In this document: positions 34,435 through 45,684 of the stretch, piece after piece | Position numbering within the stretch: the first letter of the stretch is position 1 | Layout: each line of letters opens with the position of its first letter | Origin: Lineolata rhizophorae | Taxonomy: Eukaryota; Ascomycota; Dothideomycetes; Lineolatales; Lineolataceae | Assembly: GCA_010093515.1 (NCBI GenBank) | Contig: MU001706.1 | Location: 128,282 to 192,281 of the forward strand | Direction of reading: 5' to 3' | Length of the DNA stretch: 64,000 bases | Notes under the pieces: generated by a model | Told to the model about the DNA's origin: nothing | Database searches by the model: none | What the model saw: only the letters and a program-made list of their open reading frames with translations | Translations under genes and position numbers: made by a program

Positions 34435-36650
34435 CTAAAAGTTCCTCGGCATGGTATCCGGGCCCTTGGCCTCAGCCGACTTGCCGAACTCGGCCGAGTT
34501 CTCCTCATCGTAGTTCTCGCCCGCGTCGGCGCCGTACGCGACGCTGAACTGGCGGTCGAGCTCGTCGCCGGCTTCAGTCCACGTGTCGGCGCAGGCCGGG
34601 ATGGGGAAGAAGTAACAGAGGCCCTTGTAGACGAGGCCGGCGACGATGAAGCCGGCGAAGAAGTTGACGCGGTAGATGTAGTCGGCGCCGATGGGCACGT
34701 CGCGGCCGATAGCGCCGGCGAAGCCCACGACGTTGATGAGGATGCCGCAGATGTAGGCGACGTACCCTTTGATGTGGAAGCCGAAGGTGAAGAAGTAGGC
34801 GCCCGTCTTGCGCCCGTCGAACAGCTCCTTGATGTCGTAGAAGCCCTTGCGCACCCAGTAGTAGTCGCAGATCATGACGCCGGCGATGGAGGACAGGAAG
34901 ACGGAGTAGGCCGACAGGTACGTCGTGAACGAATTGGTGCTCTTGAAGAGGTTCCACGGGCACATGGCGAGGCCGACAACGGCGCACACGTAGCCGCCGC
35001 GGCGGATGTTGATGTAGCGCGGCATCAGCGCAGTCATGTCGGTACCGGCGGAGACGGAGTTGGCGGCGATGTTGGTACCAAGTTGGGCGAGGGTAAAGGC
35101 GGCGGCAATGACGAAGACACCAAAGCGCTTAGCGGAGCCACCCTCGTCGAGGAACTTGGTCAGGAGATCGAGCGGGTTCCACACGGCCTCGCCATAGATG
35201 ACCTGCGACGAGGAGGACACGATGATGCCGATGAAAGAGGTGAAGGCGAAACCGGCGGGAATGGTGATGAGCTGAGGCAGGAACGCATCCGAAGGCTTGC
35301 GAGCGAAACGGGCGAAATCGGGATCGTTGACGATGAGCGTGGCGAAGTTGGCGATGGAGCTCATGATGCCGAGCACAATCTCCCAGGCCAGCTCGCTGCC
35401 GCCGATGCGCGCTCCCTGCTTAACAATGGGACCGATACCGCCGGCGCGGACAATGGCCCAGATGAAGAAGGCGACGCCGGCAGTCGGGACGAAGTAGGCC
35501 TTGACGGTGAACAGATGCCTGATCTTGTGCACGGGGAACCAGATGAATGGCAAGCTGCCGAGCCAGAAGAGGAAGAAACTGACGAAATCCCTGGTGTTGC
35601 CCGGCTGCTCGGACTCCGGAAACCCGTTGGGGATGTTATCCTAAAGGGGGAAGGCTGTCAGTCAATAGCTCTGTCCCAACCAGACGACCCGTGGGACGAC
35701 TCACCCAGCTGTTCCAGATGGAGCGAATCATCAGGTACACGCAAGTGCCGCCGATCCAGGATTGCACTCCGTACCAGATGCACGCCATGGCGGCTCGATT
35801 GAAGACCGGCCAGAACGAGCCCCAGATGCCAAAGGAGGCGCGATTGACCACGGGAAAACCAATGTGATAGGTCGCGCCAATGCGACCGGTCATGCAAATG
35901 AAGCATGCCGCAATCGTGTAGCCTATCCACACGCAGAGCCAAGCTTGCCACCATGCGACGCCATTGATGATGGTGGACGAAGCAATCATCCACGTATTGA
36001 CGTTGAAAGAGTCGGCTATGAAAAATATTGTCAGTACTGGACCAATGCATCGAGTGGGAGTGGACTAAAGGACTAAGGGGGGTGCCTCAAGCGGTGCCCT
36101 CAACAGGGCCGAATGACGAATTGCCACACCGAAAAAAACTCCAATAATCAACACACATACCAACCCAAAAGCCGACAAAATTCCAGGGACCCCATTGACG
36201 ACGTTCCGGTTCCACGACTTTCAAGTCGTGATTGTAAAGCATCAACTGAGTGCTGGTCAAGCCGGGTTCGCTGGGGACAGCGATCTTGTCGAGGAACCGG
36301 CGGAACTTGGAGTTGACTTTCTCCATGATGGACGAATAACGGGATTGGCGTTTGGGAAGGGAAAAGACCTCGCCGATGGATGCGTACGAGATCCCGGAGG
36401 AGGAAGACGAGGAATATATAGACGAAGAGCGCTTTGACGATCCCTGCCCGCTATGACGCCCCACACGTGGGGTCGTCGACGAGGATGAGGATGCGATCAA
36501 AGGCTCGCGCTCGAACGGGTCAATTTTTGCGGTTGAACCGGCTCCAAGGCGCCGCGACGACCTTGAAGCTCCTTCTGCGGCTGAAGGCGAAGAAGAACCT
36601 TGAAGATCTTGCAGTTCAACCGCATCCTGCCCGTGGGGCCCGCTATTCAT
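34435..36650 (-). CDS. NCS1 family permease (Fur-type: uracil/allantoin/uridine)
   Basis: Proton-coupled plasma-membrane uptake system for nucleobases or related compounds. Three exons on the minus strand, 36650-36161, 36015-35705 and 35640-34435, encode 668 residues; joins are phase 1 and phase 0. The family core starts after about 120 residues with LTSTQLMLYNHDLKVVEPERRQWGPWNF. ADSFNVNTWMIASS follows across the first junction (helix 1), then NGVAWWQAW, the helix 3 segment FGIWGSFWPVFNRAAMACIWYGVQ, and GGIG/IVNDPDFARFARKP. These place it with Fur4/FurE-like carriers rather than the Fcy cytosine-purine branch. The N-terminal extension is Ser-rich, longer than usual (family about 550-570 residues), and probably cytosolic and regulatory. 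An alternative start at 36671 adds seven residues. A 523-codon plus-strand frame over exon 3 is a GC artefact. Confidence 0.9.
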
Positions 36651-38338
36651 ATATGCCCACACCCTCAACACACCAGGCGCGCGCCGTTCAGAGACACGCA
36701 GCCCGCGGCCGTTTGCTTGCTCCGGTGTTAGGAGGGTCAGCGTAGGTTCTGCCCTAAGCTGCCACCCAGCAACTCTAGGGACACTCTACCACGGCTGGGC
36801 GGCGCACGCTCACGCAACGGCCGCAAGCTTGGGCTCTATCTCGAGGTAGTATCTTAGCGTGGAGGTGCCCTTCCAGGCCCGTCGGGGCGTCCCATTGGCC
36901 GGGGGTCGCGAGCGTCGCAGCGACGAGCTCTGCTTAACTCGAAAGAAACACCAACCTTTTCCTGCGAGATGTGGCCCTGGTTTCTCCCGTCGCACGCCTC
37001 GTGCGGCCTTATCAGCGCGCCGGATCGGGCCTGGGCTCCAATCCTGGCGCCCGCTGGCAGATCACGATGCAAGGCCGATGTTGCACGCGCAGCCTCCACG
37101 CTTGCGGCGGCTGCTCAGCTGGCCCACCCCCGGGCGCCTCACAAGGGCCCGGTCCGACCCTGAAATTCGGATCCTCCGCAGACACGAGAATGTGGGGGGA
37201 CGAGGATTGCCGGGGAAGCAGCTACGGGGTGCTGTCTCTGATTTTCAGGCACTGTTACTGCGAATTGACTGGCATGGAGAGACAACGGCCTGCGAGGACT
37301 TCTTCGTCGCGGAAACGCGACTGTCACGAGCCCTAGCGGGAAAGGCTAGCTCAGTGGCTGGGTGGCCCATTGCTTGCTTCTTCGCCAACCCCGCAAGCCG
37401 GGAGCAAAGCAACGCCATGATGACAAGGCCCCAATGGGAAGCCCCCTTGGCGGCCCCGGCGCGGCTTGTGGTGCTACCTTGCATAGCTGCGACGGGACCT
37501 AACCACCACGGGTTCCCGTCTCGACTGCGGGCTGTCCTACAGAGTGCGGTATACACAAACGGACAGTCCGACAGACCAAGGAAAAATCTGTCTTCCCAAG
37601 ACCGGGTGGGAGGAAGAAAAGAGGCGGGCGCCTTGCATCATGGCACGGCCGGCTGGCTCCAGAAAATTTTCATCCGGCTCGGCTTCAAAATTTGTTTTCG
37701 CACGCTCGAACCCAGGAAGTCCAGGAAGTTCTTTCCCTGGTTGGGATGGGACGAGGGCCGGGGTGCCGGGGGTGCGATGCGATCTTTTTCGCCCACGTCT
37801 TGGCTCCCTCGCGCTCGCCGTTGATAAGGTCGCGGCGGCCGGCGGGCGCCAGCGCGTTGACTCGATGAGATCGAGTAAATCTGCCCAGCTCCGGCGCCCG
37901 GGGAAGCGTCGGCCCGGCACCCGGTGGTGGGGGCCACGTGAGGGAGCTTGGCGGACTGTCATCTCACGTGTCCCGCGTACCCCGGAAGCCGGGGCGATTT
38001 TGCTGTTCTTTGCTGAGACACTTCGACTCATTGCGGTTGGTCAAAACGTTTCTTCCTTGCCAGCGCCTTCCCAGCAGGTCCTCTGAGGTCGGTGAGCGTC
38101 ACTCGCAGCTGAATATATGGAAGAATCAAGTGCGCTGGCCTGGTGATGTTTGACCTGGATTTGTGAACCGCCTATGCAAGAGAAAAGATGCACCCTTCGG
38201 TTCTTTGTCGAGACCCTCGAGTCGGTTTAAGCAACCTGTTAAACACCACTTCACAGTGATACGCCATCGGAAAGGTCGGTCTCATCCAGCTTCAAAGCCC
38301 TAACAATAACATAGCAGTGTGCCTGGGAAGGCACCAAG
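36651..38338. other. Intergenic region, GC-rich
   Basis: Promoter of the NCS1 gene plus a GC-rich block at 36850-38000 that is open in several frames (the longest 321 codons on the plus strand). These lack any domain, hydrophobic pattern or conserved motif and look like composition artefacts. Confidence 0.45.
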
Positions 38339-39692
38339 ATGAGCGTTGAGACAGAATTGCGCAGCCTCAGCCTCGCTGGTACGTTCAAACTTGAACGATT
38401 CTTTCTCCAAAACACACTTCCAACATAGCATCGTACGTCAGTCTATAGCAGCTTGAATCACTCGACTTTTCCAGACAATATCTTCGATTGGTGGTGGATC
38501 CCCTATCGATTAGCGGCGGCGTCCTCCAACTCACGACCAATGCGTCAAGGCTGTCAAAACCTTGGAAAATGTCTGCTGGAAACTTTCAACGTGCCAGTGT
38601 CGCCATTACGGCACTGTGTGCAGAGTCGGTGCTGATCATGGCGGCGCTTTCCCAAACATAGACCGTTTGCCTGCAGAACAGTGGTGTCGTTGCTATGTAT
38701 CTACGCTCTCGGCTCGAGGTTACGGATGCGTTAGACGTAGCCCTACTGCAAGGGCTGCAGATGCGAGTCAGTACATATCGGAGCTTCGAATTGAGTGGAG
38801 ACGCACAAAACAGGCAATCACTACCCGAAATCACGACGCTGGTTAAGAACAACGGAGCCACTATCGCCCGAGCACCCTATGACAGGAATCCTTACAGGCA
38901 AGCAAGCCCAATGTTCCGGTTCCCGAGTCCATACTAGAGCCGGATCGTGCTTCAAATAGTGTCATACGTTCGCCATTTGACTCTAGCTCTACGATCGACG
39001 ATATTGTCAACTCGAAAGTTTACCGTCAGGCCGTGAGTGGCGTTCTGAGGAAAGCACAGGCAGACCGGGCTTCTAGTCAAAGACTTGCTGATGCAGACCT
39101 CGTTGAGCTGTCTGCAGTTGCTATTGCTGCTGAAATAGACGCTCTTCGAGCGACGAGCGATCTCCGTCTTGCGGATGGGTCTTGTGGAGCAGTCCAACCT
39201 ATGAGACCACTTGTGGAGGAACCAAGGACGACTGACAGGGTCGAGACTCAAGCCAACGGAGCAATCGATGAAGGCGTGGTTTGCTCGGTGTCTGTCGGGA
39301 AAGACGCGCAGCAGGTGGAAGAGGAATGCAAAACTAGAAATGAAGCTTGGCAACCGATTCCGAGTCTATTGCTGTTCTACGGCAAAACGAACGGCCCATC
39401 GTTGTCTCCAACTCGCGAATTCCACTTTTGGTACCAAGCCCGCCAGTCCTGCAACAGGGAATCAAACGCCCCGGGAACATCGGAACGGAGCGAGATTTGT
39501 GAACAGCTTTGGGACTACCACCGGCGACTAGTTAACGACATGACTAAACTCAAGCACACCTTTGGACCAGAAGCCTCAATGTTTGTATGTCCAAACGGAT
39601 TCTTAGCTGAGAACGTTGAAACTCTTTTCGGAAATTTAGAAGAGATACAGCTTATGTCCCCTGACTTCTATACCTCTGTCGCGATTTCATGA
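38339..39692 (+). pseudogene. Fungal_N-domain (NLR N-terminal type) gene relic
   Basis: Sequence at about 38497-38780 translates, with frame changes, into the N-terminal helical domain found on many fungal NLR/STAND and related proteins (Pfam Fungal_N). Recognisable pieces are DPLSISGGVLQLTT, CVKAVKTLENV (another frame), ITALCAESVLIMAALSQ, then an in-frame TAG. After the TAG come NSGVVAMYLRSRLEVTDALD and VALLQGLQM. No intron with proper signals repairs these breaks. Downstream, the frame from about 38898 to 39692 is open for some 265 codons, with DDIVNSKVYRQAVSGVLRKAQ, typical of the linker after such domains. It ends without an NTPase or repeat domain. An ATG at 38339 followed by 13 codons and a GTACGT donor could be the old start. 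Function, if any remained, would be self/non-self or stress signalling, by family analogy. Confidence 0.6.
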
Positions 39693-40441
39693 GGACGTTG
39701 ATCGATCGTAGTGGCACCCCGGATGCTCATGTGGCCGGAATCCGGAAGTCTATGATTGGATTCATGATCCAAGTTACAGCGGTTCGCGGAAATTGAAACT
39801 CTTGGGTCACATTATCCGCGCACATTAGGATAACCTGTCGCCTACCTAGTAAACCGCGAATTCTTGCTAGGGGTTTTCTGAAAGATCAGGCAACAGCCGA
39901 AGCTCACTGAATGGTTGGAACTTTACCGCATGAGCCCTTGGGCAGCCTTGGACAATCTATTAGAGGGCCCGCGCTATCTCTTACTCAAAATTTCCCAAGC
40001 AAAGTAGAGAAAAATAGATATGTCTAGGAAGATCATATATGGCCAGTTTCTCGTTTATCCACCATAATGCAGCCTTCCTAGGGCTTCGCAGGCATTGCTG
40101 AAGTTGTCGTAGAGCGACTAGCAGGCCGCGGAAAACGGTATTGAAGAAAGGAATCCGGCTCTCACCCCAAGACATTAGGAAGATAAAACATCGCCCCTAA
40201 AGCAGTTTGAGAAAATATTTTAGAATTGTCTATTTCTCGTAGGTTGAATGGGACGCTACAGAATTACTAGAGAAATAGACCTGGGGAACATGACTAGTGT
40301 ATCTCAATCCTCAATCCTCAACTCAGCCGTCATGAGTTCCATATGAACTTGGATGTGATACTTCGCTCTGGCGTCAGGCATCGATACTACACTATGCGAC
40401 TACTACAAACCACATCGCATCCATCGCCTCCTCTCCATCCC
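39693..40441. other. Intergenic region
   Basis: AT-rich spacer between the relic and the oxygenase gene, both ending here. No gene seen. Confidence 0.55.
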
Positions 40442-41994
40442 TCACTCAATCCCATACGTCGCCCTCAACCGCGCATCCAAATGATCCTTCGCCGTGACCT
40501 CCCCAACCGGCACGCCCCTCCTCCACCTCTCCACCTCCTCCGGCCCGCCCTCCCCCTCCACACCCCCCTTCGCCGCCTTCGCCTCCACGTACGCCTCCAC
40601 GACCCGGCTCGGCACGGGCACCAAGCGCGCCTCGTCCAGCGGATGGCAGAAATACGCGATGGAGAGGCGCTCGGCGGGCCGGTCGGCGGGCGGGAACACG
40701 ACGCGGTGCACGGTGCTCTTGAGCAGGCCGGCGGTCCAGTACGACAGCAGGTCGCCGATGTTGACCAGGACGGGCAGGTCGCCGGGCGCGGGCGCGGCGG
40801 CGGGCGCGGCCGTCGGGTGCGGGCACGGCGTCGTCGGCACCGAGGCCCAGGTGCCTTGGGGCGTGAGGATCTCGAGGCCGGGCTGCGAGGGTAGTCGGAA
40901 GAGGAGGGTTATGCTGCCGTAGTCGGAGTGGGCGCCGGCGCGGATGTCGTCTGTGGTTGGGGCGAGGGTGGGCGGGAGGGGCGGGTACTGCGGGGTGGTT
41001 AGGAAGAGGGTTGGTTGGGACGAGAGGTGGGAGGAAAAGGCCGTACGTAGAGGAGGCGCAGGATGCTGCCTGAAGGGCCTTTGGAACGGTCGTGGCGGGA
41101 GGAGAACCAGCTAGAGCCACCTTCAGAAGAGGGAATCTGAGGGATATGTTTGTGTTAGATTCTTCGGAGTCTGCTCCATGGATGAAATAATAGATTGAAT
41201 AAGAGACTAGATATCTTTAGGGAAGGGCTGCTAATACTTCTAGTCCAATGGCAAACAGTTCAAGGATCTTGTTGCAGAGATCGTGGCATCGATCGGCGAA
41301 GCGGCCGATATCACCTTCGCGCGAGGCTACGGGAGTGGGCAAGGGCTGTTGGGCTTTGCCGTTGACGAATTCGCCAACGTTGAAGGCCCTGTGTTGCAAG
41401 TTAGAACGCTGCAAATGTTCGCTTTCGCTCGAGGAATAGCGAGCCTACTCTTTGAAGTCGCCTCTCTGAGGAATTGATATTAAGTTAGTGAATTGTGCAG
41501 GTAATGCAGCACCGGACATGTGAAGACCTAGCCACAAAATTGCAAGGACTTGTGACAGAAACAAAAGTGAACCACGGAACATAATAATCTTTGTAGAGCA
41601 TGCCTTTTGGTTTCCCGGGTCCAATGTTTCAGTATGCATCCCGAGCCATCCGCGATTTTTGCCGGACGAGCTTGAGTTGATGGAGCACTCGGCCTTGACA
41701 TCCTCAGGCGCTTGGAAGAGGTCTCGTGACTATTCCAGGTGTTCCAGGCGTCAATCCAGAAATTCCAGAAAGCAAGTAAACAGAATTCACAAAAGCAACA
41801 AACATTCAGGGCTGGTGGTGCAATCGGCGTACGAGGTCGAACATTTTGTCAATGTCTTCCGGTGGGAGGCCAGTGCCGTGGTTCTTGACGAAGACGAACC
41901 CGAAAGTGGCGGCGGCCGAGACTATCTCTGCGGGCGCCGTGGGGGATGTGATGTCGATGAGGGGAATATCGGCGGTGCCCGCTTGGGAGGCCAT
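40442..41994 (-). CDS. 2-oxoglutarate/Fe(II) dioxygenase, isopenicillin-N-synthase-like
   Basis: Cytosolic non-heme iron oxygenase of the IPNS/gibberellin-oxidase superfamily; substrate unknown. Six exons on the minus strand, 41994-41833, 41729-41604, 41465-41449, 41388-41238, 41136-41047 and 40987-40442, give 363 residues, the family norm. Exon 3 is only 17 nt. The intron before it begins GC (AG/GCATGC) rather than GT, but the join restores the conserved run GNQK-RGDFKEAFN. DIN_N-type start: IPLIDITSPTAPAEIV and FGFVFVKNHG. The DSBH core has the iron ligands His202 and Asp204 (HSDYGSITLL) and His276 (KSTVHRV), with 2-oxoglutarate-binding Arg289-x-Ser291 (RLS). It is divergent from MKT1. There is no neighbouring NRPS or terpene gene, so a link to secondary metabolism is not supported. 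Confidence 0.88.
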
Positions 41995-42521
41995 GTTTGC
42001 GCTGTTGCCAGGCTGCCAAGCTGAGGCAGCCCGACGCCTGGTGTTTGCTGCACATCGCGGGGCTGCCGGCCGGCGCGACGTTGTTCCAGACGGGACGGAT
42101 GGCCGTGGATGGCACGGACGGCGCAGGGATCACAGCTGCAGGGAAAGCTCGCTGGAGCTAGCGCGAGGACGCGCCTCAACGCCGGCATCTGCAGTTCACC
42201 ACCGGCCGCGCAGCAGCCCGCCGCCTTCTTGTTTGTTCCGCTGCCTGCCGCAAATAGCTTCGTTCCTCGCACCCCAAACCTCGCGGCGGCTTCTCCCTCC
42301 CACATGCCGGCCTAGGAGCCTTGTCTCTCTCGCCGCCAATTCCGCCCCGCCCTCCGCCTCCTCCACCTCCTCCCGCCTTCGCGAGTAGACACGCCTACTG
42401 TACGTAGCCAGCTGCCTTCTTTTCCTTCCCGCGGGCCGTCTCGCCTTTCTCGACTCCCCCTCTTGCTCTCATCGCCAACACGGCACATCCATTGCCATTG
42501 CGCCCACAGACATAAAACCGC
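41995..42521. promoter_or_regulatory. Divergent promoter between 2OG oxygenase and MKT1
   Basis: A 527-bp spacer, GC-rich then C/T-rich, holds both promoters. Short open frames across it (for example 42312-43103 minus) overlap MKT1 and are shadows. Confidence 0.5.
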
Positions 42522-45500
42522 ATGCAAACACAGGCCGTCGCCGCCATGATCCACGAGTTCAAAGACTGGAGTGCAACACTCGAGGAGGTTTCTCCGCTCG
42601 AGGACCTCACAGGCGGCGTCCTCGCCATCGAGGCCGCCCACTATCTCGTCACAGCCCTGTCGTACCCCGCGCAGCGCGACCCGCTGCTGCCCGCGCTCGG
42701 CGGCAACCCGCTGGCGCTGCGCCACAACATCGAGACGGACCTGGCGACGCTGCGCGGTCTGGACATCACGCCGCTGTTTGTGTTCCATGGCCTGGAGCAA
42801 TCGAAGCTCAAGGACGCGGAGCGCCTGATGCAGGCGGCCGAAGCAGCCTTGGAGCCCAACAAGCGCGCTTGGGCACTGTACGAGGCCAACGAGCCGAGCG
42901 CCGCCGTGGGCACCTTCGGCGCCGTGCTCGGCGACGAGGACCGCCTGTACCGTACCATGGTGCGCAGCTCCGACGGCGACATGGCTAGCTTCGACCCGTA
43001 CGGTCTGTTCCGCTTCCTGCAACAGATCCTGCACGACCAGGGGGTTGACTTCCAAGTGGCGCCCTACAGCGCCTGGGCCCAGCTGGCCTACCTCGAGAAG
43101 CACGCGCCCGAGTACGTCGACGCCATCGCAGGTTCCGAGGAGATCCTGCTCTGGGACGTTGAGAAGGTCATTACGGATCTTAACATCCCCAGTGGCGAGT
43201 TCACCTGGATTAAGCGCCGCGCCTGCATCGTCGAGCTAGGGAACATCTCGTCGGACCTGTTCGTAGACGCCTTGCTCTTCTGCGGCTCGCCTTTTCTAGC
43301 TCCACTGCCTCACATCAGTGTCGTACAGCAGCAACAGATCCAGCAACAACAGCGCAAGAACAGCAACAACAGCAATGCCCCTCAGCCGCCGAATCCGCCT
43401 CAGCATAGGCTCCGGATTGCGGTCGATCTGCTCAACAACATGGGCCACAATGCCATTGGGGTCATTACGCACTACCACGACGCGGACTGGGTTCCCAAGT
43501 ATGTGGACAAGTACAAGCGAGCCCGGCTTGCGGTTAAACACCATGCGGCGTTGACCAAGGAAGGCCGGGTGGAGAACTTTGAAGCAGGCTCGGCGCCAAA
43601 CAACGTGCACGAGTTCCTGGACCAGCGTCTGCCAGACGAACTCTATTATTACATGTCTAAGGGACTCATCAACCCGCGCTTCCTATCGTGGCGCACGTCT
43701 GGCGACCTGATCGAGCTGCCGCCTTGCGACGGCGGCAACTCGGCCGAGTACCGCGCCTTGCTGACGGAGCAGTTGATGCCGCTACGCGCCCAAGCCATAA
43801 ACTGCCTGTCCATGTCCATGCATCACTGGTTCCAGCACAACGACGTCGGCGTACGCTTCTGGTTCGAGCGTGGCGAGGCGGGCTCTGCACCGGGCCCGCG
43901 CCGCATGCTGCGCTTCCGTGAGATCTCGACCGCGCCCGATTCCATCGTGAGGCGCTGGAACGTCAAGAAAGACACTATCGCGGAGCGTCAAAAAGACTTC
44001 CCCTCGACGCTGGGCGGGTTGGGCTTCGCAGTGCTCAGCCTGACGGACGATGGGTTTGCGGCTAAGACAGTCGTCCCGAAGGACATCAAGCGGCCGCTCA
44101 ATACCTGGGACGAGATCTACTGCAATATCATGTGGCGATTCCTGCAATTCCGGGACTACGTTGACGACCAGCACAAGCTGACGCGGTGGGGAAGGGTGCT
44201 GGCGGCTGCCATGGACAAAGTCAAGGCTAAGCCGGACATGCAAGAGCCCGTTTTCGTAGCGGTGGAGATGCTGCGGCTGCAGCTGCTCAACAATGCCGAG
44301 ATCAGCGGGGCCGCTGACGAGGGTATCCTTACTAGCCAGAACCGTGAGTACAATGGTTTCTCCTCAAGAGTGTCTAACAACATCATTGCCCAAAGCAACA
44401 TGTCAAGCGCAAGTGCGGAGGAGAATGTGGTTTCAGTTTCAGCAACGGACAACCAGCCTTCTCCGCTCTACTATAACGGCGCGTTCTTCTACCCGATCCC
44501 TACTCTCCCTTTTCTTCCGCCCGAGCACCCTCAAGCCCTATATCCCGTCCATCTAAATCCACCCTTCCGTCCACCTCACAACCAAACCTCCCCGCACCAC
44601 GACCGCCAACCCGCTCCTATTAATCCTACCACCACCACCACTCCTACCACTCCCACCAAACCCCAACAATCACCCAGCAACTCCGTTTTAACAACGCCCC
44701 CGTCCGCCACAGCTACGGACCGCGCCAACTCGCGCCTCCTTGCACGCGTGGCCTGCCTGCTCACGCTGCGCCACCGCGACGTCGGCTTCACGGGCCCGCT
44801 AGCTAAGGACCTTCTCGCGTACACGAACCTGGTGGCGGCCCTACGGGGCGCGCTACGCGACCTAGTCGAATCGGTGGCGGCGACGCTGCTCCTGGGTGGG
44901 GACGCGGATAGGGAGTGTTTGTATGTGAACGAGGGGGGACAAGACGATGGCAAGGAGAAGGCGGGTGAGGCGAAGAAGGACGATGCCGGGGAAGCGAAGG
45001 AGAAGAGTGAGAAGATGGCCAGGGAACACGTGGACCTCACGGCGCTCGGCCTCAAGCTGCCCTTCCTGCTCAATCCGAACGCCGGCATGGGCATCGCTGT
45101 CAAGACGTATCTGAACGACCTGCTGGCGCGCGCAGAGCCGACGTCGGCAGAGAGCAAGGCCGCGGCCAAGACACTCGGGTGCACGCAGTATTTGAAGAGC
45201 AGCCTGGACTTTGTGGGCGATCTAGCTAGGTCGTTTGAGTTTTTCGAGGCGGTGCGTGCTTTATTTGTTTTCTCTCCCCCTTCCCCACCCCGCTTTCACC
45301 ACATAACGGTCCCACTGTCGGAGCTGGGACCAGACCTGTGCTAACTTGCGGAGCACAGATACGCGCCGGGATTATCGCCGAAGAGAGCCCGATCAAGAAG
45401 AAGGAGGCGCCGGCTTGGGACGAGACGAGCAAGTGGCTAGAGAACCGCAAGTGAGGTGCTCTTCCTGCCCACGCCGTTTTTTCCCGTTTTGCCCGTGGAT

Positions 45501-45684
45501 CTCCCGCCTCCCCCAACCAATTCCCACTTTTCCTCGTTACCCGAGTGGCGCGTTTCGGAGTCGTTGAGCCTAAGATCAAGTGTGGAGACGTCGGCTGACC
45601 TCGTAGCCAAGGGGGTCTCACAAGGACGATTTTTCGGAAGACTTCAAGAGGATGCGGATGGCGGGAGTTTATGACAGCGATTGA
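42522..45684 (+). CDS. MKT1: MKT1-like post-transcriptional regulator (XPG/PIN fold)
   Basis: Homologue of yeast Mkt1, which with Pbp1 (ataxin-2) regulates mRNA translation and stability in the cytoplasm. Exons 42522-45251, 45359-45450 and 45612-45684 give 964 residues. The N-terminal XPG/PIN-like domain starts FKDWSATLEEVSPLEDLTGGVLAIEAAHYL and continues LDITPLFVFHGL, PYGLFRFLQQIL and FQVAPYSAWAQLAYLEKH to about residue 260. A Gln/Asn-rich insert follows near 266-290. The Mkt1 central and C-terminal domains then contain a low-complexity Pro/Thr/Asn loop (about 670-730). The last exon supplies KGSHKDDFSEDFKRMRMAG and ends GVYDSD, the family's usual C-terminus; without it the frame would stop at 45454. 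Intron 2 needs the AAG acceptor at 45609-45611. An alternative start is the ATG at 42546 (MIHEFKDW). Confidence 0.88.

Noticed and set aside
34231-35802. 523-codon plus-strand frame
   Set aside because: Antisense of NCS1 permease exon 3; highly acidic with no domain and incompatible with the clear permease on the other strand.
37700-37720. Reverse-strand GGGTTCGAGC-like B-box
   Set aside because: No matching A-box or cloverleaf around it.
36859-37824. 321-codon plus-strand frame
   Set aside because: Arg/Pro/Ser-rich composition artefact in a GC-rich spacer, with no domain or splice logic.
42312-43103. 263-codon minus-strand frame
   Set aside because: Overlaps the start of MKT1 in antisense; low-complexity and unsupported.
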